Shown here one piece after another: positions 51,320-59,085 of a stretch of DNA of 64,000 bases (positions within the stretch are counted from its first letter, which is position 1; each line of letters starts with the position of its first letter). Below the pieces are notes generated by a model. The model was not told the origin of the DNA. It searched no databases and worked only from the letters and a program-made list of their open reading frames with translations. Source of the stretch: Actinoplanes ianthinogenes (GTDB taxonomy: Bacteria > Actinomycetota > Actinomycetes > Mycobacteriales > Micromonosporaceae). Where the stretch lies: the NCBI RefSeq assembly GCF_018324205.1, contig NZ_AP023356.1, forward strand, positions 1,550,001 through 1,614,000. Direction: 5' to 3'. Made by a program: the position numbers and the translations under genes.

Positions 51320-52134
51320 CTCTCCCCCAGGTCCAGGACGTGGTCGACGTTTCCCAGGTCGTGCAGCAGGTGGGTGACCACCACGACCGCGCGGCCGGCG
51401 TCGCGCCACGCGTGCACCTGTCGCCAGAAGTCGAGGTAGGTGCCCTGGTCGAAGCCCTGGTACGGCTCGTCGAGCAGCAGCAGGTCGGGGCTGTGCAGCT
51501 CGCCGAGCACCAGGTTGAGCTTCTGCCGGGTGCCGCCGGAGAGCTGCTGGGCGCGCTGTCCCGGGTCCGGGCGCCAGGCCAGCCGGGCGGCCAGGTGGGC
51601 GCCGGTCGAGCGGGCGCGGCGGGGGACCACGCCGGCGGCCGCGCCGAACAGGGCGAAGTGCTCGTCGGCGGTGAGCCAGCCGGCGGTGCCGCCGTCCTGC
51701 GGGACGTATCCGACCCGGCGCGTGCGGTGGACCGTGCCCGTGTCGGGACGGGTCAGGCCGGCGCAGATGCGGAGCAGCGTGGACTTGCCGCAACCGTTGG
51801 CGCCGACGATGGCGGCGACCTGCCCACCGCGTACCGTCAGATCGACGTCTTGGAAAACGGTCCGGCGGCGGAAGCGCTTGCCGACGCCGGAGAGATGCAG
51901 CAGGACCGGGCCGGCCGTCGCGAAGCGCGGCGGCGGGTCGACCGGGGCGGACAGCTCGGCGACCAGGTGCCGGGCATAAAGGTGGGCCGGGCCGAACAGT
52001 CCGGCCGGGTCGGCGGCGTGCTCGGCGGCCTGGGCGGCGGTGTCCTCGGTGAGGCGGCGGGCACGCGGTCCCGGCACGCCGAGGCGCATCAGCTCGGCCT
52101 CGAAACGGGTGGGCCAGCTCTCCTGCGTACTCAA
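51316..52134 (-). CDS. ABC exporter ATPase with N-terminal extension
   Basis: A 272-residue ATPase from TTG 52134, overlapping the PadR stop (TTGA). The first 75 residues are a helical extension of unknown role. Walker A is GANGCGKST (111-119), Q-loop YVPQDGG, signature LSGGTRQKL and Walker B LLLLDEPYQGFD. The PadR, ATPase and permease operon is a common drug- or peptide-export design. Confidence 0.88.
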   Translation of the reverse strand: MSTQESWPTRFEAELMRLGVPGPRARRLTEDTAAQAAEHAADPAGLFGPAHLYARHLVAELSAPVDPPPRFATAGPVLLHLSGVGKRFRRRTVFQDVDLTVRGGQVAAIVGANGCGKSTLLRICAGLTRPDTGTVHRTRRVGYVPQDGGTAGWLTADEHFALFGAAAGVVPRRARSTGAHLAARLAWRPDPGQRAQQLSGGTRQKLNLVLGELHSPDLLLLDEPYQGFDQGTYLDFWRQVHAWRDAGRAVVVVTHLLHDLGNVDHVLDLGER

Positions 52135-52646
52135 CGGGCCCCCTCCGGCGAAGCCGGCAACGAATCCGGCGCCGGGCCGACGACCGCGACCGAAGCCGGC
52201 AACGAATCCGGCGCCGGGCCGACGACCGCGACCGAAGCCGGCAACGAATCCGGCGCCGGGGCGACGACCGTGACCGGAGCGGGCAGCGGATCCGGCGCCG
52301 GACCGGCGACCGTGGGCGGAGCGGGCAGCGGCGCCCCGAGCAGGATGTCGACGCCGTCGCGGAATCGGGTCCACTGCCGTGTCTGAGTGGCCAGGACGTC
52401 GGCGCCCGCCGGCGTGATCTCGTAATACTTCCGCCGGGGGCCGGACTCGGACGGCGCCCACCTCGGCACCGCGAAGCCCTGCTCCTCGAGCCGGAGCAGC
52501 GCAGGATAGAGGGTGCCCCCGGGCACGTCGGCGACCCCGGCCGCGGCGAGGCGCTGAGCCAGGCCGTAACCGTAGTCGGCGCGCTCGCGGAGCATGGCGA
52601 GCAGGCACAGGTCGAGGAAGCCGTGCAGCCACGGCTTGGGCATCAT
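52131..52646 (-). CDS. PadR-family regulator with repeat-expanded tail
   Basis: A 171-residue protein. Residues 1-105 are a standard PadR winged helix (LHGFLDLCLLAMLRERADYGYGL, GGTLYPALLRLEEQG, RKYYEITPAG). The normal C-terminal dimer helix is short, and the last 65 residues are four 14-residue repeats (VVGPAPDSLPASVA) from a 42-bp minisatellite. It probably represses its own exporter operon. Confidence 0.87.
   Translation of the reverse strand: MMPKPWLHGFLDLCLLAMLRERADYGYGLAQRLAAAGVADVPGGTLYPALLRLEEQGFAVPRWAPSESGPRRKYYEITPAGADVLATQTRQWTRFRDGVDILLGAPLPAPPTVAGPAPDPLPAPVTVVAPAPDSLPASVAVVGPAPDSLPASVAVVGPAPDSLPASPEGAR
52150..52335 (-). repeat. 42-bp coding minisatellite in the PadR gene
   Basis: Units begin at 52150, 52192, 52234, 52276 and (partial) 52318. 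The first three are almost identical and the last two are diverged. The 14-codon length keeps the reading frame. Confidence 0.92.
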
Positions 52647-52647
52647 G

Positions 52648-52658
52648 TAGTCAGACTA
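52648..52658. promoter_or_regulatory. Candidate PadR operator
   Basis: TAGTC-A-GACTA is an 11-bp palindrome directly before the PadR start and 54 bases before the divergent sigma factor gene. It is in the expected place for autoregulation. Confidence 0.45.
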
Positions 52659-52711
52659 TCTGCTTAGCAGGCGGCCTACCTAGTACGGTGAGGAAAAAGA
52701 TCGGAGGGGCG

Positions 52712-53266
52712 GTGCACAGGAAGCGCCCGGGCGGCGTCGAAGTGGGTGTGACCTTCGAGCAATTCGCGATGGCCCGACTGCCCAGCCTGCTGCGCTACGC
52801 GGTCGTCCTCACCGGCGACCGGCACTTGGCGCAGGATGTCGTGCAGGAAGTGCTGGCCCGGGCCCATGTCCGGTGGCGGCGGATCAGTGAGGCGGACTCA
52901 CCCGAGGCGTACGTCCGGCGGATGGTGCTCAACGAGTACCTCTCCTGGCGACGCTCCTGGTCGGTCCGCAACCTGCATCTCGCCGGCGAGCGCCTGGTCG
53001 AGATCGACGATGCCCGCGGCGGGGTGCACGACCACGCCGACCGGATCGCCGAGACCGACGCGCTCTGGCACCGCCTGGCGACACTCGGGCGCAAGCAACG
53101 AGCCGTGCTCGTACTCCGCTACTACGAGCAACTCGACGACGAATCCATCGCGGACCTGCTCAACTGCTCCCCGGCGACGGTGCGCAGCCAGGCCTCGAAG
53201 GCACTGAAAACGCTCCGGCTCGAGTCGGAGCGAGAGATCCTGATCCCCGTCGAGGAGAAGTCGTGA
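52712..53266 (+). CDS. SigE-type ECF sigma factor (SigE-50 group)
   Basis: A 184-residue sigma factor. The start GTG 52712 is chosen for the GGAGG four bases upstream. Region 2 is LPSLLRYAVVLTGDRHLAQDVVQEVLARAHVRW and region 4 is RAVLVLRYYEQLDDESIADLLNCSPATVRSQASKALKTL. This group is abundant in actinomycetes and usually sits before a membrane protein that restrains it. It overlaps the next gene by GTGA. Confidence 0.9.
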   Translation: MHRKRPGGVEVGVTFEQFAMARLPSLLRYAVVLTGDRHLAQDVVQEVLARAHVRWRRISEADSPEAYVRRMVLNEYLSWRRSWSVRNLHLAGERLVEIDDARGGVHDHADRIAETDALWHRLATLGRKQRAVLVLRYYEQLDDESIADLLNCSPATVRSQASKALKTLRLESEREILIPVEEKS

Positions 53267-54078
53267 CCGACCACGGTGACCGGCTCAGGGAAACCTTCGA
53301 GAGCCACGAGTCACACAACGCAGACCCGGCCGAGGTGTACGCCCGGGTCGTCGAACTGTCCCGTAAGCACAAGCGCCGCCGCCTGGGCGCCTCGGTGGCC
53401 GGTGGCACCGCGCTGGGCGCCGGCCTGATCGCCGCGGTGGTGAACCTGCCGGCCGTCCTGCCCGGCCAGGGTTCCTCGTCGGGGACCGCGCCGATCGTGG
53501 CGGCCGGGCCGGCCAGCCCGGCCCCGAGCGTGTTCGCCGAGCCCGACCAGAAGGAGTTCGACGCCTACTTCGGCGCCGGCTACGACTACGACGACGCGGT
53601 CGCGCTGGCCAAGCTGTGGAAGCGGTCGACCAACGACATCGCGTCGGTCAAGGCCGAGGCCGGGCGCCTGCTGCTGGCCGGGCAGACGCTGCCGATCGCG
53701 CCCGGTTCCGCGGAGCCGGCACCGGACGACGTGGACCCGATCCCGGCCTCGGTGACGAAGTTCTTCAGCGCCGGCTACGACTACGACGACGCGGTCAAGC
53801 TGGCCAAGCTGTGGAAGCTGAAGACGCCGTACGACGCGAAGGTCGAGGGCGGCAAGCGGCTGCTCGCCGGCCAGACCCTGCCGGGCGTCAAGCCGGACCC
53901 GGCCGCGGCCAAGGAGTACCGGGAGTCGATGCAGGCCGAGGCGTTCTTCGCCGCCGGTTACGACGTCGACGACGCGATCAAACTGGCCAAGATCTGGAAG
54001 CTGAAGACCGCCTGGGACGCGAAGGTGCTGGGCGGCAAGAAGCTGCTGGCCGGACAGACGCTGCCGATCAAGCCGTGA
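53263..54078 (+). CDS. Membrane protein with three repeats, sigma factor partner
   Basis: A 271-residue protein. Residues 1-41 are cytosolic, with a charged RKHKRRR stop, and a membrane helix follows at about 42-64. Three copies of a 42-44-residue unit lie outside (102-145, 167-208, 228-269): AGYDYDDAVKLAKLWK, then DAKVxGGKxLLAGQTLP. The spacing between repeats is Pro/Ala-rich. The N-terminus could act as an anti-sigma; the repeats are Lys- and Asp-rich and may bind a ligand or be modified. It overlaps the sigma gene and the amidoligase gene by 4 bases each. Confidence 0.75.
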   Translation: MTDHGDRLRETFESHESHNADPAEVYARVVELSRKHKRRRLGASVAGGTALGAGLIAAVVNLPAVLPGQGSSSGTAPIVAAGPASPAPSVFAEPDQKEFDAYFGAGYDYDDAVALAKLWKRSTNDIASVKAEAGRLLLAGQTLPIAPGSAEPAPDDVDPIPASVTKFFSAGYDYDDAVKLAKLWKLKTPYDAKVEGGKRLLAGQTLPGVKPDPAAAKEYRESMQAEAFFAAGYDVDDAIKLAKIWKLKTAWDAKVLGGKKLLAGQTLPIKP

Positions 54079-55121
54079 GCAGGTTGCGCCGGCGCACCGG
54101 CTTCGAGATCGAGCTGATGGCTCCCCCCGGGGCCAGCCGGCGCACCCTCGCCATGGACCTGGCCGGGCGCTGCGGGGGCAGCGTCCGGCCGGTGTGGCAC
54201 TCCGACAGTGAACCGTCCCTGGTCCCCGGGCTGGGGCGGTTCCTGCACCTCACCCAGGGCTTCGAGGTGCTGCGCCCGGACGGCGCGCTGCTCTGCACGC
54301 TGGTCGACGACATCACCCTGCTCGCCGGGCTGGACCCGAAAGCTCCGCCGCTGCCCGGCTGGTTCCGGGTGCTCACCGACGATGCGCGGCTGCTGCGCCT
54401 GCTGGCCCGGCACAGCGACCCGGCGGGCACGATCGGCACCGCGCTGGACGAGGTCGCCGCGCTCTGGGGCAGCCGGGTCCAGCAGTTCGGCGGGGTGTAC
54501 CGGCTGAACGACGCCGGCGACGTGACGATCGCGCTGGCCTCGCCGCTCGGCGGGGAACGCGAGCGGCCGTGCGAGATCATCACGCCGCCGCTGACCACTG
54601 ACATCGAGGAGTCCCTTGAGGAGCTGCTCGCGCCGGCGCGGGAGCTGGGCTTCACCATCCCCTACGAGGCAGCGGTGCACCTCCATCTGGACGGCGCGCC
54701 CTTCCGGGCGCCGCACGCGCTGGCCAATCTGGTCCGGCTGTTCGCCCACTGGCGCGAGCCGCTGCGGGCGGTGCTGCGCACCAACCCCGCCTGCCGCAGG
54801 TTGGCGCCCCTGCCCGGGCCGCTGGTGGACGCGGTGGCCAAGAATCCGACGTACGACGATCTGCGCGCCGCCGCGGCCGAGGGCGAGCTGACGAAGTTCT
54901 TCGACGTGAACCTGACCCAGCTGCTCACCGACACCCCGATCCGGGACACCGTGGAGATCCGCATCCTCCCCGGCGCCATCGAGGCCGGCCCGATCGTGGA
55001 CCGGGCGGCCCTGGTCGAGCTGCTGCTGGAGCGCTGCCTCGACCCGGCGCCGATCCCACCCGGCGGTGACGTGGAGATGCTGCTGGAGCTGGCCGCGGAG
55101 GTCCTCGCCGGCCGCGCCTGA
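54075..55121 (+). CDS. Amidoligase-family enzyme (COOH-NH2 ligase)
   Basis: A 348-residue protein from GTG 54075. The conserved points of the Amidoligase_2 family are all seen: FEIELMAP (Glu11, Glu13), CEIITPPLTTDIEE, VHLHLDGAPF and VEIRILPGA. These enzymes share the glutamine synthetase fold and are predicted to join carboxyl and amine groups using ATP, as in peptide tagging or cell-wall modification. Here it is co-translated with a SigE-type sigma factor and a Lys/Asp-rich surface repeat protein, a possible substrate. No ubiquitin-like or peptidase gene is adjacent. Confidence 0.82.
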   Translation: MSRLRRRTGFEIELMAPPGASRRTLAMDLAGRCGGSVRPVWHSDSEPSLVPGLGRFLHLTQGFEVLRPDGALLCTLVDDITLLAGLDPKAPPLPGWFRVLTDDARLLRLLARHSDPAGTIGTALDEVAALWGSRVQQFGGVYRLNDAGDVTIALASPLGGERERPCEIITPPLTTDIEESLEELLAPARELGFTIPYEAAVHLHLDGAPFRAPHALANLVRLFAHWREPLRAVLRTNPACRRLAPLPGPLVDAVAKNPTYDDLRAAAAEGELTKFFDVNLTQLLTDTPIRDTVEIRILPGAIEAGPIVDRAALVELLLERCLDPAPIPPGGDVEMLLELAAEVLAGRA

Positions 55122-55279
55122 CCGGGCACCGTTCGCTCGCACCGGAGAGCCGCGGCGGTCATGGAGCTCGGTGCGCAGGGCGGCGGTCGGCATCGTTCCG
55201 GTGTACCGGTTCCGGCGCGGCCCGGCGATTCCCTGCCGGGAATTGCCGCGCCTCCCCGACCGGCGCGACAGTCGTCGCC

Positions 55280-55714
55280 ATGACCGACACCAAGCAAGCC
55301 GCGGATGACCTGCGGGAGCTCGTCGACCGCTATGTCGCGCTGTGGGGTGAGCCCGACCCCGAGCACCGCCGGGCCGCCATCCGTGATCTCTGGACCGCCG
55401 ACGCCGTCCACGTGCTCAAGCCGCCGGAGGAGATGCGCACGGCCGCCGCCGCGCTGGGCTTCGACGATCAGGTCCTGGAGGCTCGCGGGCACGCCGCGCT
55501 GGAGGTCCGGGTGACCCGGGCCTATCAGGAGTTCGTCGCCCCGGGGACCTTCGAGTTCCGCGCCCTCGGCGACGCCGACCGGCTGGCCGACGTGGTCAAG
55601 TTCCGCTGGGAGATGGTTCCGCGAGCCGGTGGTGACGCGGCCGGCACCGGCCTGGAGATCCTGCTCCTGGCCCCGGACGGCCGCATCACCCGCGACTACC
55701 AGTTCATCGAGTGA
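55280..55714 (+). CDS. SnoaL/NTF2-like small protein
   Basis: A 144-residue cone-fold (NTF2-like) protein: an N-terminal helix with LRELVDRYVALWGEPDPEHRRAAIRDLWTADAVHV, then beta strands ending EILLLAPDGRITRDYQFIE. Members are isomerases, cyclases or of unknown role. It is a stand-alone gene between two others. Confidence 0.8.
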   Translation: MTDTKQAADDLRELVDRYVALWGEPDPEHRRAAIRDLWTADAVHVLKPPEEMRTAAAALGFDDQVLEARGHAALEVRVTRAYQEFVAPGTFEFRALGDADRLADVVKFRWEMVPRAGGDAAGTGLEILLLAPDGRITRDYQFIE

Positions 55715-55718
55715 CCCC

Positions 55719-56702
55719 TCAGTAGACGGTCGGCCAGCCCGAGGAGCTCCAGGACAGCAGGTTGATGCCGAGCCTGGCGTCGCCCGAGGAGGTGTAGTAG
55801 TGGTAGACCAGCACGTCGGCGTCGGAGTCCGGGAAAACGGCCGGGTGACCGGGGCCGTAGATCTTGTCGTGCGACGCCAGGATCTCGGTGCCGCCGCCGG
55901 CCGTGGTCGCGGTGCCGGCCCGGTCCCGGTAGGGGCCGGTGATCGACGTCGACCGGGCCACCATCGTGCGATAGGTGCTGGACGCGCCCTTGCAGCAGAG
56001 GTCGAAGGCCATGAAGAGGTAGTAGTAACCGCTGCGGTAGAAGATGTAGGGCGCCTCGACCGACTTGCTGTTCACGAACCGCTCGGCGATGGTGTGCACC
56101 GTGCTGTCCGCGCGCTTGCCGGTCGACGGGTTGAGCTTGACCATCTTGATGCCGGACCAGAACGAGCCGAAGGTCAGGTACCACTCCCCCGACGGCGTGA
56201 CGGTCAGGTTCGGGTCGATGGCGTTCCAGCCACTGGTGGCGGTCGACTCGATGACCTTGCCGTAATTGGTCCAGGTGCCGGCCGCGCCGGTGGCGCTGGC
56301 CGCCATGAAGATCGCCGACTTGCTGGAGCCGAACGTGGAGGCGGCGTAATACATGACGTACCTCCCGCCGCGGTACGAGATGTCCGGCGCCCACAGGGTG
56401 GCGCTGCCACCCGTGTAATCGTCGGCCCACGGCGTCCCGGTGGGGAACGCCTTGCCCGCGTCGGCGAACGCCGTCCGGTCCGGCGAGGTCTTCAGCGTGA
56501 TGCCGTCGCCGGTGGTCGCCAGGATGTATCCGCCACCGGGCTTCTTGACGATCGTCGGGTCGTGCGCCGCCGTCGAGCCGGTGACCACGCCGGGGTTGGG
56601 GTATGTGGCGGCGTTCGCCGTGGTCAGGCCGTAAACACTGGCCGCTACGGCCACGACGCCGGTGACACCGGCGAGCAGCAGCTTGCGCGCGCGGGGTTTC
56701 AT
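55719..56702 (-). CDS. Secreted glycoside hydrolase family 43 (arabinanase-type)
   Basis: A 327-residue secreted enzyme from ATG 56702 (GTG 56714 possible). The signal peptide ends TTANA. The five-bladed propeller has AHDPTIVKKPGGGYILATTGDG (base Asp), LWAPDISYRGGRYVMYYAAS, AIDPNLTVTPSGEWYLTFGSFWSGI (Asp) and VEAPYIFYRSGYYYLFMAFDLCC (acid Glu). The GSFWSGI and CC segments are typical of endo-1,5-alpha-L-arabinanases. No binding module is attached; the AbfB surface protein could complement it. Confidence 0.9.
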   Translation of the reverse strand: MKPRARKLLLAGVTGVVAVAASVYGLTTANAATYPNPGVVTGSTAAHDPTIVKKPGGGYILATTGDGITLKTSPDRTAFADAGKAFPTGTPWADDYTGGSATLWAPDISYRGGRYVMYYAASTFGSSKSAIFMAASATGAAGTWTNYGKVIESTATSGWNAIDPNLTVTPSGEWYLTFGSFWSGIKMVKLNPSTGKRADSTVHTIAERFVNSKSVEAPYIFYRSGYYYLFMAFDLCCKGASSTYRTMVARSTSITGPYRDRAGTATTAGGGTEILASHDKIYGPGHPAVFPDSDADVLVYHYYTSSGDARLGINLLSWSSSGWPTVY

Positions 56703-56786
56703 CAGGTGGCTCACCTTCCGGGGATGGGGATGTGCCCGGGAGGTGTGCCGCCGGCCCGGAAAGGTTGCTCGCCGGGCCGGAAAAGA

Positions 56787-57539
56787 TCAGATCAGGTCGG
56801 CGAGCCAGTCCCGGCTCGCGGTCGCGATCCGTGGCGGGACGCCCAGGTCGCCGAGTAGTTCGGCGGCCGCGGCCATCTCCGCACGGCGGCGCAGCGCGTG
56901 TTTGCGGGATCCGTCGACCAGCCGGTCCAGGGTGGCCGCGTCCGCCCTGATCAGCTCGGCGGCGATGGTGCCCCGCAGCCACTCCTCCAGGCCGGCCGCC
57001 CTCGCCGCGGTCAGGGCCTCGACCACGGCGGCGGCCATGCCCTTGTAGAAGACGCTGCGCAGCAGCTTGCGGGTGGCGGCGGCGCCGACCGGGCCGTCCA
57101 GCACCACCACGTCGGCGCCCAGGGCGCCGAGGGCGGTGGCGAGCCGTCCGGCGGCGGGGCCGGACATCGCCATCGGCGTGCGGAGCCCGTTGCCGGGCAC
57201 CGGGGACATGAGCGCGACGTCGACGACCTCCACGGCACCGGCCGCTTGCGTACGCAAAAGTTCTTTGAGCCCCGGGGTGGCCGTGTTGAGGTCCGCCCAG
57301 ATGGTGTCCGGACCGCAGGCCGGCAGCGAGGCGCGCAGCGCGTCGGCGGCGTCGGTTGCGCTGTTCACGCTGAGCACGATGTCCGCCCCGGCGCAGGCCT
57401 CGGCGTCACCGCCGGTCGCGATCACGCCGGGCGGCGGCGCCACCCGGGGGTCGAAACCCCGGACCGTTGCCCCGGCCGCCGCCAGGTCGGCGGCGATCAG
57501 ACTGCCGGCCTCGCCCAGCCCCAGTACCGCGAAGATCAT
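56787..57539 (-). CDS. NAD-binding dehydrogenase, DUF1932 / 3-hydroxyisobutyrate DH-like
   Basis: A 250-residue protein with an N-terminal Rossmann fold (VLGLGEAGSLIAADLAAAG), VALMSPVPGNG in the substrate region, and a C-terminal helical DUF1932 domain (RKLLRSVFYKGMAAAVVEAL). It is divergent from the ring-cleavage operon and shares its control region, so it probably acts on an intermediate such as a semialdehyde or hydroxyacid. Confidence 0.8.
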   Translation of the reverse strand: MIFAVLGLGEAGSLIAADLAAAGATVRGFDPRVAPPPGVIATGGDAEACAGADIVLSVNSATDAADALRASLPACGPDTIWADLNTATPGLKELLRTQAAGAVEVVDVALMSPVPGNGLRTPMAMSGPAAGRLATALGALGADVVVLDGPVGAAATRKLLRSVFYKGMAAAVVEALTAARAAGLEEWLRGTIAAELIRADAATLDRLVDGSRKHALRRRAEMAAAAELLGDLGVPPRIATASRDWLADLI

Positions 57540-57581
57540 GAGAGCGCCTCCTGCGGGCGAGTTTTCAGCTTGGCGACAGGA

Positions 57582-57658
57582 TTGTCAACAATTGTTTCGC
57601 CCGGTCGTCACGCCTAGTCTGACCCCTTACAGGTCGGGCGGATGACGATTGTTGACGA
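57582..57658. promoter_or_regulatory. Two related operators in the ring-cleavage promoter
   Basis: TTGTCAACAA (57582-57591) and TTGTTGACGA (57649-57658) match each other as reverse complements with one change. The pattern TTGT-NN-ACAA suits FadR/FCD-type GntR repressors. No GntR gene is in the window, so the regulator is encoded elsewhere. Confidence 0.6.
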
Positions 57659-57685
57659 TTTTATCGGCAGGCGATGGGAGCTGTA

Positions 57686-58411
57686 ATGACCGATGCCACC
57701 CTGGTACTCACCGCTCACCCCGGCGACTTCGTGTGGCGTGCCGCGGGCGCGATCGCGCTGGCGAACTCCCGTGGCCGGCGCGTGGTGATCGGCTGCATGA
57801 GCTTCGGCGAGCGCGGCGAGTCGGCCTCGCTGTGGCGCAAGGGGTACACCCTCGACCAGGTCAAGGCCGCCCGCCGGCAGGAGGCCGAGGAGGCCGCCGA
57901 GGTGCTCGGCGCCGAGATCCGGTTCTTCGACGCCGGTGACTACCCCTTGGTCGAGACCCCGGCGCTAGCGCAGGGCCTGATCGACCTGTACCGCGAGGTG
58001 CAGCCATCGGTGGTGCTCACGCACGCGCCGGCCGACCCGTACAACGGCGACCACGCCGTCGCCCACCAGATCGCGCTCAAGGCGCGGGTGCTCGCCCAAG
58101 CGCCCGGCGTCGAGGGGCCGGGCGAGGTGATCGGCGCGCCGCCGGTCTTCTGCTTCGAGCCGCACCAGCCCGAGCAGTGCGGCTTCGTGCCGGACGTGCT
58201 GCTCGACGTCACCGAGGTGTGGGAGCGCAAGCGCGAGGCGATGCGGGTGCTCGCCGCGCAGCAGCACCTGCACGCGTATTACACCGAGCTCGGCGCGCGG
58301 CGCGGCCTGCAGGCGGCCCGCAACTCCGGGCCCAACCTCGGCCTGCCGAACGAGAGCCGGGCCGAGGCGTACATGCGCGTCTTTCCGCAGGTCACCCGGG
58401 AGCTGTCGTGA
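57686..58411 (+). CDS. galB: 4-oxalomesaconate hydratase, PIG-L/LmbE family
   Basis: A 241-residue zinc-dependent PIG-L fold protein. The metal motif is TAHPGDFVWRAAG (His11, Asp14), with a later His pair in DPYNGDHAVAHQ. PIG-L proteins are mostly deacetylases, but GalB of Pseudomonas gallate degradation is a hydratase of this family. The next two genes are aldolase and tautomerase homologues of that pathway, so I assign hydration of 4-oxalomesaconate to 4-carboxy-4-hydroxy-2-oxoadipate. Stop overlaps the next GTG. Confidence 0.82.
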   Translation: MTDATLVLTAHPGDFVWRAAGAIALANSRGRRVVIGCMSFGERGESASLWRKGYTLDQVKAARRQEAEEAAEVLGAEIRFFDAGDYPLVETPALAQGLIDLYREVQPSVVLTHAPADPYNGDHAVAHQIALKARVLAQAPGVEGPGEVIGAPPVFCFEPHQPEQCGFVPDVLLDVTEVWERKREAMRVLAAQQHLHAYYTELGARRGLQAARNSGPNLGLPNESRAEAYMRVFPQVTRELS

Positions 58412-59085
58412 GTCGCCACGTCGTCGTCCAGCATGTCGACCGGGTCCCCGCGGAGATCCTCCAGGGGCTCGCCGAGCAGGGCGTCTCCACGGTGCACGAG
58501 GCGGACGGGCGGCGCGGCGCGCTCGACCCGCTCGTGCGGCCGATCCAGAGCGGCGCCCGGATCGCCGGCTCGGCGGTGACCGTCTCCTGCCACCCCGGCG
58601 ACAACCTGATGATCCACGCCGCGGTGGAGACCGTCCGGCCCGGCGACATCGTGGTCGTCACGACCACCTCACCGTCCACCGACGGCATGCTCGGCGAGTT
58701 GCTCGCCACCTCACTGGCCGCTCACGGTGCGGTCGGGGTGATCCTCGACGCCGGCGTGCGGGACGTGGCCGAGCTGCGGGAGATGGGCTTCCCGGTCTGG
58801 GCGCGGGCGATCAGCCCGCAGGGCACCGTGAAGGCCAGCCCCGGCTCGGTGAACGTCCCGGTGGTGGCCGGCGGACAGCCGATCAACCCGGGCGACGCGG
58901 TGGTGGCCGACGACGACGGGATCGTCGTCGTTCCCCGCGACCGGGTGGGCGCGACCCTCGAAGCGGCGCGGAAGCGGACCGCGAACGAGGCGGCGAAACG
59001 GGACAGGCTGGCCGCCGGCGAGCTGGGTGTCGACATGTACCACCTGCGGCCGCTGCTCGAACAGCTCGGCGTGGAGTACCGATGA
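58408..59085 (+). CDS. galC: 4-carboxy-4-hydroxy-2-oxoadipate aldolase (HMG/CHA aldolase, RraA-like)
   Basis: A 225-residue RraA/MenG-fold class II aldolase. GVSTVHEADGRRGAL, the metal/pyruvate site VILDAGVRDVAELREMGFPVWARAI and NPGDAVVADDDGIVVVPR are all family-specific. It cleaves the GalB product to pyruvate and oxaloacetate and may decarboxylate oxaloacetate. It overlaps galB and galD by 4 bases each. Confidence 0.87.
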   Translation: MSRHVVVQHVDRVPAEILQGLAEQGVSTVHEADGRRGALDPLVRPIQSGARIAGSAVTVSCHPGDNLMIHAAVETVRPGDIVVVTTTSPSTDGMLGELLATSLAAHGAVGVILDAGVRDVAELREMGFPVWARAISPQGTVKASPGSVNVPVVAGGQPINPGDAVVADDDGIVVVPRDRVGATLEAARKRTANEAAKRDRLAAGELGVDMYHLRPLLEQLGVEYR

